Counted from the first letter of the stretch, positions 1-11,906 are shown. The stretch: 64,000 bases of DNA from Nectonema munidae (GCA_030549495.1 JAUIRK010001056.1:434001-498000), one strand, 5' to 3'. Program-made: numbers and translations. Notes: a model not told the origin generated them from the letters alone.

Positions 1-51
1 TTTTTTTAAGTTTTTTAATTGTTCGGGTTCCTTATTTAAGTAAAAATCTCA

Positions 52-1360
52 ATGCCAAAAACTGCTTCGAGAAAATTTACTAAAATAAACTTAATTATTC
101 AAAAATATCCTAAAGAATTTACTTTTTCTTCTGAAAGAAAGTTACTCTGTAAACTATGCAATGTAGTTGTTAAGCATGAAAAAAAACTTTTTTGTTGAAC
201 ATGGAAAAAAAATATCAGCTTAGTTTACCAAATAAGTCAAAGAGCAATCCTATTTCCACTTACTTGGAACCTACTAATAAAACATTTTCAAAAAACTTAG
301 TCAAAACTTTTCTCGAAACAAACATACCTCTACACAAACTATCTCATCCATCAATGAATTTTTTTTACTAGTTTAGGATACATATTACCACCTGTTTCTT
401 CTAGTAGAATCATAGTTAAAGATCTTGCTGAAGATATGTTTGAAAACATCAGGAAAAAAATTACGGGTAAAAATATTTTTTTGATGATTGATGAAAGTGA
501 AATTCAAAAAAAAACGTTTGTTAATATTTTAATTGGTTCAACTGATGCGCCTGAGAAAACATATATTATTGATATTGCAAGTAGACATCATTTGACCTCG
601 AAAAGTTTAGTTTTGCTGGTAGATGACACTTTAAGAAAGTGAAGTAGAAAAAAGTAAATTTTTGTTGTTACTGACGGCTGCAGCAAAATATAACGTAGCT
701 GGTGGAAAAATATTAAAATCAATTTATTTCATGTAACGTGTTTTGCTCACTTATTGCACAATTGTGCAATGAAAATAAAGTTTTGTTTTAAAGAAGTTGA
801 TGACTTAATTGCCTCAACCAAATCCCTCACTGTTAAAAATAAGAAAAGAAAATTTGCTTTTGAAAGTATCGGATACCCTCCAGCTCCAATTGTTACAAGG
901 TGGGCCAGCTGGTTGAATGCTGCTTCTTACTACTGCGATCACTTACCCAAAGTAAAATAAATCGTGAATAATTTTGAAAGCAAAAATGGAGTTTTGGTTA
1001 AAAAAGCAAAAGAGAGCGTTAGTTGTTCAAAGTTACATGAACAGTTGGTTAACATAAAACAAAACTATATCCAGTTGGCGCAGCTTGTTGAAAAAATTGA
1101 ACCGACTAATTTTAGCATTAAAAATGCTAAAACTTTTTTATTCTATCAAGATGATTGTGGAATCAAAAACTATTTGAACAAAAGATTTGAAAACAACGAC
1201 ATTAAAGATATTATAGAACTGAAAAAGCAAGATATATCTCCTAGTATTTATGCAGAAATGCCAAGCTACAACTTGTTCATAGTAGAGAGGCCTTTTTCTA
1301 CGCTAAAAAAACTTCTAGCAAAAGATAGAAACTTTACATCTTCTAATATTTTTTGACTAT
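52..1360 (+). mobile_element. Decayed hAT transposase gene (CGGBP1/ZBED-like hAT)
   Basis: Remains of a hAT DNA transposon transposase, read in several frames along the plus strand. The N-terminal part (about 52-200) starts MPKTASRKFTK and has a C-x2-C zinc-finger start (LLCKLCNVV). The middle (436-642) carries FLMIDESEIQKKTFVNILIG, a position where hAT enzymes have their catalytic Asp. The next part (754-957) has LIAS followed by IGYPPAPIVTRWASWLNAA, strongly typical of this hAT group. The C-terminal dimerisation region (about 1240-1355) has VERPFSTLKKLLAKDRNF. Several stops and frame changes make it a dead copy. Clear terminal inverted repeats were not found; the left end may lie outside the window. 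Confidence 0.8.
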
Positions 1361-1744
1361 TTTCTTGTATATTTTAATTCTTCTGTATAATAAAGCTAAA
1401 ATTTTTTATTGAACTTTTTCACTTGTCACTTATTTTACTAACGTTGTCTATCTTTATCTTTAAAAAAAATTGCGTTTATATGATTTAAAAAATTTCAAAA
1501 ATCTCTGTTGTGGTTTTAAGCTGTAGATTTTTAGTATGAACATTTTATTTATTAAAAATTATAAGATAGAAAAACAAAAAAAATATTTTTTGTACATACT
1601 TTATTTTGAGCCGCTTACTTCTTCCAAACTTTTTGTGCAATTTTAAAAGAAATTTGTAGATCTCTTCATTGTCCGAATCAATGGCGAGTAAGAAAAGATT
1701 TTAGAGTTATTAGGGCTTATCAGTTTGGCTAAGAGGATGACCAG

Positions 1745-1917
1745 GGCGTTTACGCTTGCTATTTCATATGATTTTGTTTGGCACGATTATAATTTTTTTG
1801 GGAGTCTTTATTTTATTTTGCGTGCAAGTGATACCACAGAAGACGTACCAGTTTTACGCCTTTGCCAGTATTATGATAGGACCGGAGATGGCTTTTTATG
1901 CTTACTTCAAACATTGA
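1745..1917 (+). CDS. Possible terminal exon with one membrane helix, unknown protein
   Basis: After a possible acceptor (..accag at 1744) a 57-codon reading frame runs to a TGA at 1915-1917. It encodes a strong hydrophobic stretch (ILFGTIIIFLGVFILFCV) followed by a short tail ending in EMAFYAYFKH. The pattern is that of a transmembrane segment near a C-terminus. A second frame on the same strand is also open here, and no upstream exon could be joined, so this is tentative. The family is not recognised. Confidence 0.3.
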
Positions 1918-2659
1918 TGATCTACATGTCTTTTCCATTGACATTTATAGAATTTCTTCAAAAATTTCAGGCTTCCTTAGCTTGTTCCTTAATTGTACTG
2001 TATGAATTGTGTTAACTTTTTGAGAATCTTTTATTTTGTCAGTCTTTTAGATTTAACGATTGTAAAGAAACAGGACAACTTTAAATTTGTCTTATTGTTT
2101 TTGGATCCATTCTCAGAAATTTTTCCTTCAGATCGACAATTACACTCCGGTACTTTATCTTTCTGAATGAAGCCATTTATATTTATTTTTATATTATATT
2201 TTGACTCACATTTTTGAAACATTTTGCTTACTGAGACACCATCATCATATTTATAAATTTAGGTAAGCATGAAAATGTCGCATTAACAAGAGTTTAAATT
2301 TCAGGTTGCAGTAACTTGTAAATGCAGCCAAGCGCTTTTTGAGTAAAACAAGCATGTCAGAAAAAAAAGACGCCCCATAGTTAGAAATTTGAAGTTATAG
2401 AATCCCGGGATTTTTTTCTTCTGCAATTTTGTTTAAAACCGCTATATAGTTTTTTTTGCAATTCAGAAAAAGTTTCTGAAAAAGTCAATATTTTTTTTAC
2501 ATAAAGTCAATAATTTTGTAGTTATTAGGTCAATTTATGTTCGCCCTAGTAATCAGGTATAAATGTTCGGCGAACACTGCAGTAAGCTACTTGCAAATAA
2601 AGCCTTTCTACAGTTAGCTAATCTCGCCTGTAAATATCTACGAATATGTTTATTTTATA
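1918..2659. other. Gap: no gene seen
   Basis: AT-rich sequence with only short open frames on both strands and no splice-linked exon. Nothing further supported. Confidence 0.5.
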
Positions 2660-2845
2660 AACAGAATCAGAATTCGAATCATAATCAAAATCAGAATTTT
2701 AGAAAAATCAGAATCAGACTCAAAATTGTAAAAAAAAATTAGAGAATCATAATCAAAATCAGAATTTTAGAAATGAAAAAATCAGAATCAGGCTCAAAAT
2801 TGTAAAAAAAATTAGAGAATCTGAATCAGAATCAGAAAAATTTTA
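2660..2845. repeat. Tandem repeat, about 2.5 copies of a 68-73 bp unit
   Basis: Units start at 2676, 2744 and 2817, each beginning with GAATCATAATC or a close variant and containing AATCAGAATCAG and CTCAAAATTGT. Within the unit a 6-bp motif (AATCAG/AATCAA) is itself repeated. Confidence 0.75.
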
Positions 2846-4633
2846 CGGAAATCGAGTTTTTTAAAAGCCCAATCTTCATTATTTATTTAAATACAAGGTA
2901 TCATGATGTGGATGATCGTGTTATCATTTGTATGAAAAATACCAAATCGATTAATTATATTACTCTAAAAGAAAAGATTCTAAATGATCAACTCTATGAG
3001 AATCCAACAGATTCTGGCTAAAAATCCAAAATCAAGTATAGTAATCAATTTGCATTAAGATGATAGAAATGAAGAAATTGTAAGAAACTAATAGCTATAA
3101 CTCATAACTCAGATTGATCTTATATATTAACAAAAAGGATTGAATTTTAGCCAATCAGATCCAAAATTTTTGAAAAGTCATAGTCAAAAATTATTCATAA
3201 ATGCTTCAAAATAACTTGTTTGATTCTAGAGTAATTTGATTTGCTAAAACTAAAAAATCGTTAACGTTTTTATCCAATCAAACTAAAGAGTTTGCTTAAT
3301 GATTTGCATTTTGGAAAGCAGGTGTCTCCCTGGTTATCTAAGGGTTTAAAAATTAATTTTTACAAGCAATCATTGGTTATTTTAAGTATATTTCTTTGAT
3401 AAGTTTACACTTTCATACATTGCTTTTCCCAAAATTAATCGTTTGTTTTTGCTCTTCAATGAGTTGATCATTTCTACTTTATGGGAAGCTAGAGTCTCAT
3501 TGTGCCTGAAAGCGTATGTAAAGGTACAACAGCCTAGCAAATAAGAGGCCAGCATGCCTCCCCTTTGTTTAAGAATACCCCCATCTTCTCTCCTGAGAAA
3601 GTGTATTGTATTTAGGTGCTATAAAAATCTTAACGACTTCACACGTCATGCACCACCTTTTATAGATACCGTTTAAAATTACTTTCAAAAACCTACTTCG
3701 AGGCGTGGAGTAATAAATCTCAATCTAAATAAAATCTCTCACCCTGTAGAAGCTTATTCTCCCACTTCTTGTTAGATATCAGGTGATAAATAAATGATTA
3801 CTATTGCTCGCGTAATAATCTCCAAGGAGAATAAGACGCAAAGCGTACACATATACAACAAGTTATGTTGTGAAATGGCTTCATCCACGAAATAACGGAA
3901 AACATTCATACCGCACGAACAACATGACTCAGAAGGCGCGTTAGGGTTAACTGTGTCAGGAGGTTAAGAATGAGCAGAGTTTAAGAAACGAAGCAAAAGA
4001 ATGCTGATGCGTTAGAATATAAAACATCATAAATATTTATTTTCCTCTCTGCCTTCGTATACACTACTGACTTATGTGATATGTTTGTAAGTTTTTTTTT
4101 TAACTATCATTGCTTCAAAATATCACATGTTGAAGCTATTTTCCTGGTTCCCAATATCACGAATTCAGTTGCTTAATTCCAAAATTTCTGACTTTTAAAT
4201 GAATTGATTTTTTTATGTTCAAATAAATTTGGCATTATTTATCTCCTTTAAATTCTACAAGTAAATAATGCTCATTACACACTGATACAAACTAATTAAT
4301 TAATTAATTAAATGCCCTATTCTTCAGACTATAAGTCTGTACTTTATAACAAGTTGTCAGACATGACTTATCGTCCACTTCAACTCATGTAAAGGTTTTT
4401 CCTAAATTCATTGCTTCTAGAACATTAGCAAGGCCAAAAATTAATGTTCGCAGAATATATGCAAATGAGAAGTGTTAAAGCATCGAATTACAATGTATCA
4501 AAAACTCTAATTATTATTTAAGGGGAACCTTGTGTTAAATTGTTTTCCTATTCTTTTATAATATCATCGATCTAAACTGTGTTGAAAATTCTACTTATGT
4601 AAACCTTGCGTAATCGTGTTACCATATTTGTTA
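2846..4633. other. Gap: no gene seen
   Basis: No exon chain, no clear transposon ends. A short (TAAT)n run lies at about 4293-4313. Several locally GC-richer stretches (3480-3600, 3830-3960) may be old repeat fragments but I could not classify them. Confidence 0.45.
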
Positions 4634-4712
4634 GATGGGCTAGGCTAGGCATTGAACAGTACGATCTTGATCCAGTCTTGCTGGGTTCAATTTCCCTTCG
4701 GGACGTCAACAT
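4634..4712 (+). repeat. tRNA-derived SINE-like head
   Basis: Contains a box-A-like stretch (GGGCTAGGCTAGG) and a box-B-like GGGTTCAATTTCC about 40 bases later, with the same CTTGATCCAG..CTGGGTTC core as the SINE copies at 24617 and 17875. It does not fold as a complete tRNA by eye and has no neighbouring tRNA features, so I call it a SINE remnant. Confidence 0.5.
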
Positions 4713-5503
4713 CATCTATTCAGTGAGTAGTAGCCCGCCCTAAAATTTTGAAATCAATAGTAATTGCAAGATAATATAGATCAAGTATTAGAAGAATTAC
4801 AATTATTTTGTCGAATTACACTAATATTAGCAAATCCCAAGCTTTTCCATAGATGCCTGATGAAAGAAATAATAAAGTCAATGTAGAAATAGGATATAGA
4901 GATTTCAGCCCTAATCTATTTACTTCCTAATTTATTATAGCTGAGAGACTGTTTGCATAATTTTATAAAACTGAATGTGAACGTCACTTTGTTTGCGTAA
5001 GTTTTATACTTTTTCTTTTTTGTTGAATATAATCCATTCATAGAAAACTTTAGGCTCATGTTATTAAAAGATTTATATACAAAAAGAAATGCAAATTCTT
5101 TTATTATTATTTATATTGATATACATCTGCCACCCTATCATATATTCCAATATGATGCATCTATGACTCTCAACTTAAACCCACAAATTCACGCAAATAA
5201 AGTATCTTATCTATTTTACTCAACATCTCTTTTAGTGCCAGCCAAAATATAAACTATAGCTATTTTGTCATTCTAGCACTCGCCATTTTTGGTCTAACTC
5301 CTTTAGAACACGTCATTTTGGAAGTTTTAGCATATTTTGATCTTTACAATAAATCTCTTATGATGTAGGATCGTGAACTCTTCTCTATTAAATTTCCAAA
5401 GTTTAGTATATTTGCTGTATTTTTGTATATTTCACTCACAAAATTTTGCTGGGCATATTTCGCTAACTGCTTTTATATAAATCAAATTCGTAGCCACACA
5501 TAT
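4713..5503. other. Gap: no gene seen
   Basis: A 64-codon open frame at 5058-5252 has no splice context or family resemblance. Nothing further supported. Confidence 0.45.
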
Positions 5504-6063
5504 GGCTGAAGGACATTTGAGCGACCCAGATTTGGCCAAATGGACATTTAGCAGACGGAAATTTGGCCGAACAATAATTTTACCAAACGACCTTTGGGAT
5601 AATGGACCTTTTGTCATATAACTTCTAGTAGATGAAACTATTCATTACATAATTTGTGTTTAGAAGGTTATGCATAATAAAATATTAATTAAAAAACTCA
5701 CTGTCGATTTGTAATCAGTCATGTCATATCAAAACACATTTGGCAATGTAGCTTTGAGTAGATAAATTATATCATTCATCTCATAATTTGTGCATATGAG
5801 TTAAGATTAATAAAAGAAAACAAAAATTACCCTACAGATTTGCATAGAGCACAAGCTGTGTGAAAGCTTGCAAACTTATACTGGAAGTAAAGAAACGTCT
5901 ACAAATATTGTCAAATTGTATGTACATTTTCGGTGAAATATCCCCTCGGCCTAATGTCCATTCAGTAAAATGTCTCTCGGCCTAATGTCCATTCAGTAAA
6001 ATGTCTCTCGGCTAAATATCCGCTCGCAAAATGTCTTTCGGCTTAATGTCTGTCGGCCAAATC
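5504..6063. mobile_element. Non-autonomous element with inverted arms of short tandem units
   Basis: The left arm (about 5504-5615) is built from units such as GGCCAAATGGACATTTAGC. The right arm (about 5933-6063) holds the inverse units, with two exact copies of a 31-bp block starting GGCCTAATGTCC. The middle is an imperfect direct duplication of about 105 bp (5621-5725 and 5751-5855). There is no coding capacity. The end structure resembles the MULE at 57790-60318, where similar short units with a GGACA core make up the termini, so a Mutator-type relation is possible but unproven. Confidence 0.65.
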
Positions 6064-6991
6064 TTTGAATTATTAAACAAAGTTTACAAAGAATCTTTTA
6101 TTATACAAAAAAATTATACTGTTGTAAAAATTTTTTGAAAAGGCATATTTAATTTTTTTTTATTTAAAAAATAACAGCATTTCACTCATTTTCCAAAGGA
6201 TTTAAGAGATGCCACTTTGCGCATATGTTATTTTATGTAGAAAATTTCGTTTACAAGGATGTTATTAGATTTAACAGCTACAGAGAAAGGAAGGAAATGC
6301 AAAATTACGCATTAGAAAAATAAACAAAATGAACTTAAAATGAAAAAAGATGGTGGACCTAAAAAAGGCGAAGAAAAAAGGATGGATGTAAAGCAAAGTG
6401 GTATTATATTAGTGCTAAGTGAAAAGAAGAAAAAAATGTGTAATTTGATTGGACGCATGTGAGCTATAACTTTCACAGAGTTCTCTTCGATTATTATTAG
6501 CCTTTACGATACAACGGGTATTCTGAATAAATCTTCATTCTTTCTTTTGGAATAAAAATCGTTAAGATTGTTTAATGAATCTTTGCAAATAATATTTCAA
6601 TGTATTCGCTTCATTTAGAGGATCATAGTAAAAGTTGTCTTCCTCCAAGTACTGCTACTGCATCGAAACGTAAGCTCTGCTTTAATATACTTTTTGGTTT
6701 TGAGAGTTTTTCTTTTTATCAGTGCTTGCCAAAACTTTCCCTATACTCAACGCCCCCTTAGAAGACACTTTTCAAAGAACTTACTTCAAAGAAACGGCCC
6801 TCACTTATAAAATATATTTTGTTTCGGAATAGAAAATGCTTAGACTTCCTGGTGAGATCTAAGTTTGGTATTCATCTTCCAAATTTAAATGTTCTGTTCG
6901 ATATTGCTGAAATCAATTCTGATAACATACCCTAATATTTTTATACGTTTTCTTTCATTACTTACAATTTTTTTACAGCACCAATTCCATT
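6064..6991. other. Gap: no gene seen
   Basis: At about 6330-6400 there is a short stretch resembling the 21-bp AACTTAAAATGAAAAA unit of the array at 40035. Otherwise nothing supported. Confidence 0.45.
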
Positions 6992-6999
6992 TTCTACGC

Positions 7000-7395
7000 C
7001 AGGGGTTCACAACCTTATGCTAAGGGCGTGCCAACTTAACACTTCTCAACTCATCTCGAGTGCCAACCTCATATGTATATTTATCCGATTGTTTTATAAT
7101 TTATTTAATTTTTATATACACATTTACATAAATATACAATAATAAGTAAAATTATAATTAGCAATAAAAAAATATAAAAGTAATTAGTGCTTGACTCTTT
7201 GATAACTTTAGCCAACTCTTCAATATCGGCACAATACTAAATAAAAAAAAGCAAAATTGATTGCCTTTAAGATCTATTATAAAAACTCTTTAAAAATTTA
7301 TTTTACTTTATGTGTAAATGAAAAATTTTAATTGTAAACCTTAGAATTTTTGCGTGCCACTGAAAAGCACGCGTGCCGTAGGTTGCCGACCCCTG
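7000..7395. mobile_element. hAT-type MITE with exact 8-bp target duplication
   Basis: The ends are CAGGGGTTCACAACCTT on the left and, inverted, CAGGGGTCGGCAACCTACG on the right. They are flanked by the identical 8-mer TTCTACGC at 6992-6999 and 7396-7403. Size (396 bp), CAGGGG termini and the 8-bp duplication identify a non-autonomous hAT element. The interior is AT-rich and non-coding. Confidence 0.92.
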
Positions 7396-7587
7396 TTCTA
7401 CGCTACAATCTGTGAGAAAGCTTAAAAATATTTTAATGACTTCCCAATATTGGAAAGAGAATTTAAATGACTTTTTATGTCCAAAATTTACAACGATTCA
7501 TATAAATTATTCTCTAACCTATAACTAACTATCATATAAAGCATACCAAATATTTTTTGTTGCAATCGAGAAAAAAATTCACTACCT

Positions 7588-7665
7588 AATACTTCTTATT
7601 GGCAAATTCTCACCGCACTCGCTAAGGATTTGAAAACTCTGCCTTGGGCCGCTACGCCACGGATT
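7588..7665 (-). repeat. Possible tRNA-derived SINE head
   Basis: Read on the minus strand it starts CCGTGGCGTAGCGG (box-A-like) and has GTTTTCAAATCC (box-B-like) about 20 bases later. Only weakly tRNA-like and no second copy was seen in the window. Confidence 0.3.
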
Positions 7666-7669
7666 AATG

Positions 7670-9270
7670 TAAACTGAATTATTTTATGGCATCACATTGT
7701 GGTAAGCGCGATTGTTATTATAAGGACAAAATATAATAAAACAAATGTTAAACATAGTGCATAATGAAGGATTCTTAGGCTTCTACTAATATGACTTCTA
7801 TTCCGCTTCCCGACATCTTCATCAATTTGATTATGGAAGATTATTCCTCATAAAATATGATGCAGATGAGCAATTTACAAATATTTAAATAATTCATTTT
7901 TTACTGTTTTGATTTTTCGGGTAGGAGTACTTATCATTTGTCAATCTTATTAATGCGTAGATTTGATTGGAGGACAATATACAGCTTTTAAATGCAAGCA
8001 TTTTGAATGGGTATTCATAATTTATGAAAATTTAACAAAATGAGAAGGGAAAATAGACAGAAGGAATTTGCAAACTTAAAATGATTTGAGCTGTTAAATA
8101 GTGAAATTAAGAAAAGAAAGTAAGTAAAGTTTATATAAAAGGAAATTAACCCAAATTTTACAATTTTTCAAGTAAAAATTTATTTTATAAATTTGATTAT
8201 ATTATTTGAAAAAATGATCCCCACCGAACCCCATAAGGGTTTGTAAATCAGAAGATAAGAACTGGTGTTAATTCTATAAAAAATAAGATATAGAAATAGA
8301 ATTGAAGTGTAATTAATAATACTTCTTACAAAGTATGAATTAATAAATCGGCAGAGTGCATGTGTGAACCTAAAATATGTTGTCCTATTTTTGCTTAAAC
8401 TGATGCATTTAGAGTTTTTTTTCAAAGAACTTTGAATAAAATAAATCAATTTTAGAAATCAATCAAACAATAGATTGATATTTTTTGTAATTTTGAAACC
8501 GATACAATCCTAACACTAATGCTCCCGATTTGAGAAAAAAACTTAATATTGAGTGGTTATTTTAATTTTAACAATGTTAGAATCGAGCTGCCAGACCACG
8601 ATACCTCACCCTAAAACATTATCAGTGTGCCTTTAAAAGTTAAAAATATTGTGGCCCTAATGGTGTCTTGTTAAAGAGAGTACACAAATATGCTACCTTT
8701 ACCTTTACTTATAAACCAGGGGAAATGGGGTCCATAGGGTCCACCCACCCCCTGAGAAAATTTGTGCCTTTTGCGCTGAGAAAAATATTTCATACTATAA
8801 AAATTTTTGGACGCCCTGTAAACAATTTGGGCATATTTTCCCTAGCTTAAAATTTCTATCTATTATATACTAGTGTGAGATAGCATATGTCAATCCAGTT
8901 ACTTATATACCTTCGGACTTTGAGTGGTATAACTCAAAGATATAATGCAATAATTTATCGCTTTTTGAAATCATTACTAAATATAGAGGAGTATTGGAAT
9001 TGGAGTTGCTTTGAAATTAGCTAGAGTTGGTGTTTTAAAATGTGATGCTATTACATTTGCCCTTTTGACAGTTCTCGTTTACGCGATTAATAAGGTGTAC
9101 TACAAGGAAATGTGCAAAAATTGTATTGTTTACTCTTAAGGAATTTTCCTACTTCTTTTCCGCGCCTCAATCATTTCCTGCATTCTGGGGCAAGATTGAA
9201 GAAGAAGATTTGCCAGTGAATAAAGTAAGGATGCATTTCAATATCAATTCACATTTTCGCAATCCTAAAT
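7670..9270. other. Gap: no gene seen
   Basis: Long AT-rich stretch. The open frames at 8180-8449 (minus) and 8668-8850 (plus) lack splice links and family motifs. A CA/CC-rich stretch at 8720-8760 could be the end of an old repeat. Confidence 0.45.
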
Positions 9271-9272
9271 TA

Positions 9273-9608
9273 GGGATGTATCCGATATCTGCATACGCAA
9301 ATTTTTTTACATCCTCATCCGCGAATCATTTAAGTTCCAACATCCACAATAACATTCGCATCCGCTTTTTTCAAACATTTTACTTTGTTCTATATACCGC
9401 AAAGTTTTCCCAGAATTTTTCAATTTCTACTTTACCCAAAATTTTTGTGATAGCACATATACATTGACAACTTCTCTCTAAATTTGTAAGAAGTATAAAA
9501 ATTGCGTTTGCTTAGGATAGCAAGCATGATATCCGCATCCGCTCAGCTAAAAATATGAATTCTGACATCTGCATCCTCATCCGCTAGGATGTCAAATTGA
9601 TACACCTC
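9273..9608. mobile_element. TA-flanked MITE, copy 1 of 3
   Basis: The ends are GGGATGTATCCGATATC and, inverted, GAGGTGTATCAATTTGAC, flanked by TA on each side (9271-9272, 9609-9610). The interior shares CATCCTCATCCGCG and TATACCGCAAAGTTTT with the copies at 11907 and 50409. TA duplication suggests a Tc1/mariner-type driver. Confidence 0.75.
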
Positions 9609-9980
9609 TATCCTAAATGTAATCATGAGGTTGTGTTTTAAAGTCATACACTTTCCAAATTCTTAGTCTAGAGAGGCGATACCCAATTTCTAGGACTTTT
9701 TGGCATTAGTTCTTTCTGACGCTGCGCTATAATGTTTTGAGATAAAAACTGGAATAACTTTATACTAAGTTGTGTGTTTCAACTCAACCCTTTTATTTCA
9801 CTGGTCTTTTTTAATATGCGAAGATTTTATATGCACTATAGGCTTTTCGAATTCATGCTCTGAAAATTTGTAATACGAAGAATATTTTAAGCGATTGATT
9901 TGCAAACAGGAAGGGTTTTGTGAAGAGAGACGAAAGGAAATTTAATTTCTTAAAAAATATTTCAAAACTTCCAAAACATT

Positions 9981-10223
9981 TTTAGTTCTAAATTGTCTTT
10001 TTTTAAGTTCTAAATTGTCTTTTTCAATTCTAATTTGTCTTTTTAAGTCCTAAATTGTCTTTTTTTTCAATTTTAATTTGTATTTTAGAAGGTTAAGAGT
10101 TAAAAAAAATACAATTTACAACTTAAAAAAGACAATTTACAAAAAAGAAAATTTACAATTTAAAAAAGACAATTTAGAATTAAAAAAAGACAATTTAGAA
10201 CAAAAAAAGATAATTCAGAAGTA
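9981..10223. mobile_element. Inverted-arm element made of a roughly 20-bp tandem unit
   Basis: The left arm (9981-10088) has five copies of a unit like TTCTAAATTGTCTTTTT. The right arm (about 10101-10223) has five inverted copies (AAAAAAGACAATTTAGAA). The arms meet almost directly, so a single strand could fold into one long hairpin. No coding sequence. Confidence 0.7.
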
Positions 10224-10715
10224 AAAATGGTATATTTCAATTTAATTTCTTATTTTTGTGTTTTAATTTATCGTCTTTTATTTCGACTCTTTCCTCGCTA
10301 CCTTGCAGAATGAAAGATGTACTCACAAATATAATTTTATAATATATTTTTCAGCGTATAAATTAAGTTGAAATATTTTTTTTAAATCATGCATCCATTT
10401 TTGACTGTTAGCAAAAGAAATTAAAATAAGAATTAAATCTCCAAAGATGTTACAAATATAGGAATAGGCAAATTTAGATAAAAACTCTAAATCATTGTTT
10501 TAAATTAAAAGTATATTATCACCAAGTAAAAAATTAATGACTTAATTATTTTCTCAATCGTAATTATTATTTTACGATAATCTGTAGATTTATCATTTTA
10601 ACTGCTAATATAATGTAAAAATATCTTTACTAATTTTTTTTATATAACTTATTTTGTAGGAGCTAATACATTTTATATAAACTCTATATTTAGAAATTTT
10701 TCAATATTACAAAAG
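10224..10715. other. Gap: no gene seen
   Basis: AT-rich with no supported feature. Confidence 0.5.
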
Positions 10716-10859
10716 GACAAGATTTCAAGATTGATGGAAGCAGAAAAGAAATGAAATCGGAAAAAATTCTTAACCTAACTTCGTCAAAGCCGAGTGAAAT
10801 ATCTGGCACTATAAAGCCGACACCATTATTGAAAAATACGCAAGAATTCTCAATCAAGA
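10716..10859 (+). CDS. Possible internal coding exon, unknown protein
   Basis: An open stretch between a plausible acceptor (TATTACAAAAG) and a good donor (AAGA|GTAAGG). It encodes about 47 hydrophilic residues beginning QDFKIDGSRKEMKSEKIL and ending NTQEFSIK. The opposite strand is also open here, and no partner exon with matching phase was secured, so it is tentative. It could be an upstream exon of the plus-strand gene that starts by 17081. Confidence 0.35.
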
Positions 10860-11026
10860 GTAAGGAGGCTATTTCTTTCATCATATGTTATACAAACTTT
10901 ATACTTTAATACACTACTATTTCGAAAAATCGCGGATATATGTTTGTTGAATGTGGTTTTAAGGAACAGAGATCAAGCATAAACTATAGCTTTCTCTATT
11001 GAAAGGGATAAATAAAAATATGATAC

Positions 11027-11208
11027 CTGAAAAAATCTATATAGCTGAACATTTGAATAAGGATTTAAATTTTGTAATATTGCATGCATATGTGTCCACC
11101 GTTTATCTTTAAAGTTTTTGAGATGCTTCTTGGTATGCTTTTCTGTCAAGCATTGGAAAAACAAAGACGAATATTTCTTCCAAGCACTTTGCAAATCATT
11201 CCTCAAAA
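11027..11208 (-). CDS. Possible exon 2 of an unrecognised minus-strand gene
   Basis: On the minus strand, after a possible acceptor (TTTCAAAG) the frame reads LRNDLQSAWKKYSSLFFQCL and on to LQNLNPYSNVQLYRFFQ, then meets a strong donor (CAG|GTATCA). Its starting phase fits the end of the piece at 11624-11510. It is rich in aromatic and basic residues and helical in appearance. The family is not recognised. Confidence 0.4.
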
Positions 11209-11509
11209 CTTTGAAATTTGATTAGCATATGGTTAAGAAGATATTAACACTTTGAAGACAAAAATTTTTTAATACTAATCTCTAGTACTCTATATACTTA
11301 AAAAGAATATTAAGATTGCAAAAGTTCAAAATAGAACTAAAAATGGTTATATAAAAAGGACCATAAAATTTACCATGATAAATGTATAATGAAAGCTTTT
11401 AGTGAATGTTTTACGCAAAGTCAATAATCTATGCATCTACAGATTTTTTTAGATCTGATATTTTCAAATTAGAATTCAAGTCAAAGTGCAGTGAAAAAGG
11501 CATCATAAC

Positions 11510-11624
11510 GAGTGTGGAGTTTTTCCACGCAAATTCCGGCCACGTTTCGATCAACGATGCACGCAGCAACTGCAGCAAAAGCTTCCAAAACAAAAAGTTT
11601 GTCACTTTCAAATTCTTTCATCAT
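11510..11624 (-). CDS. Possible exon 1 of an unrecognised minus-strand gene
   Basis: Minus-strand frame from ATGATG at 11624, reading MMKEFESDKLFVLEAFAAVA, then CIVDRNVAGICVEKLHT, ending at a possible donor (GTTATG) in phase 1, which matches the acceptor of 11208-11027. First codon positions are strongly G-rich, the usual coding bias, which favours this strand over the plus frame that is also open here. The start codon is a guess; the true exon could begin at an AG within 11605-11630. Confidence 0.4.
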
Positions 11625-11906
11625 GATTGCACAGTGACCAAATTAAGCGTACTCACTTTTACACTTTCTATAATTTAGTAAAAAGCCATGTTTACTTTAT
11701 TTATAACCTGCTCCACTTAAAAACTATTTCAAAAAAGATTACTGATATGCGGAGTAGAGTGTCCCGAAAATGAAGAAAGAAAATATTTATTTGAGACGCA
11801 TTCTTTTTTGTTCCAATAGTGTATATAAACATTTGATATTAAAATGAAATATTATACACTTTGTTTTCCATTAGATGGAAAAACGATATGGTTAATGTAG
11901 ATATTA

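Noticed and set aside
5058-5252. 64-codon frame starting MLLKDLYTKRNANSF
   Set aside because: No splice context, no coding bias and no family motif; expected by chance.
9126-9467. 113-codon plus-strand frame
   Set aside because: Most of it runs through the TA-flanked MITE, whose other copies do not keep the frame open.
11406-11678. 90-codon plus-strand frame, Cys/His-containing
   Set aside because: Its third positions are C-rich exactly where the minus strand has G-rich first codon positions, so it is probably an antisense shadow; a phase-compatible plus-strand splice chain exists but is weaker.
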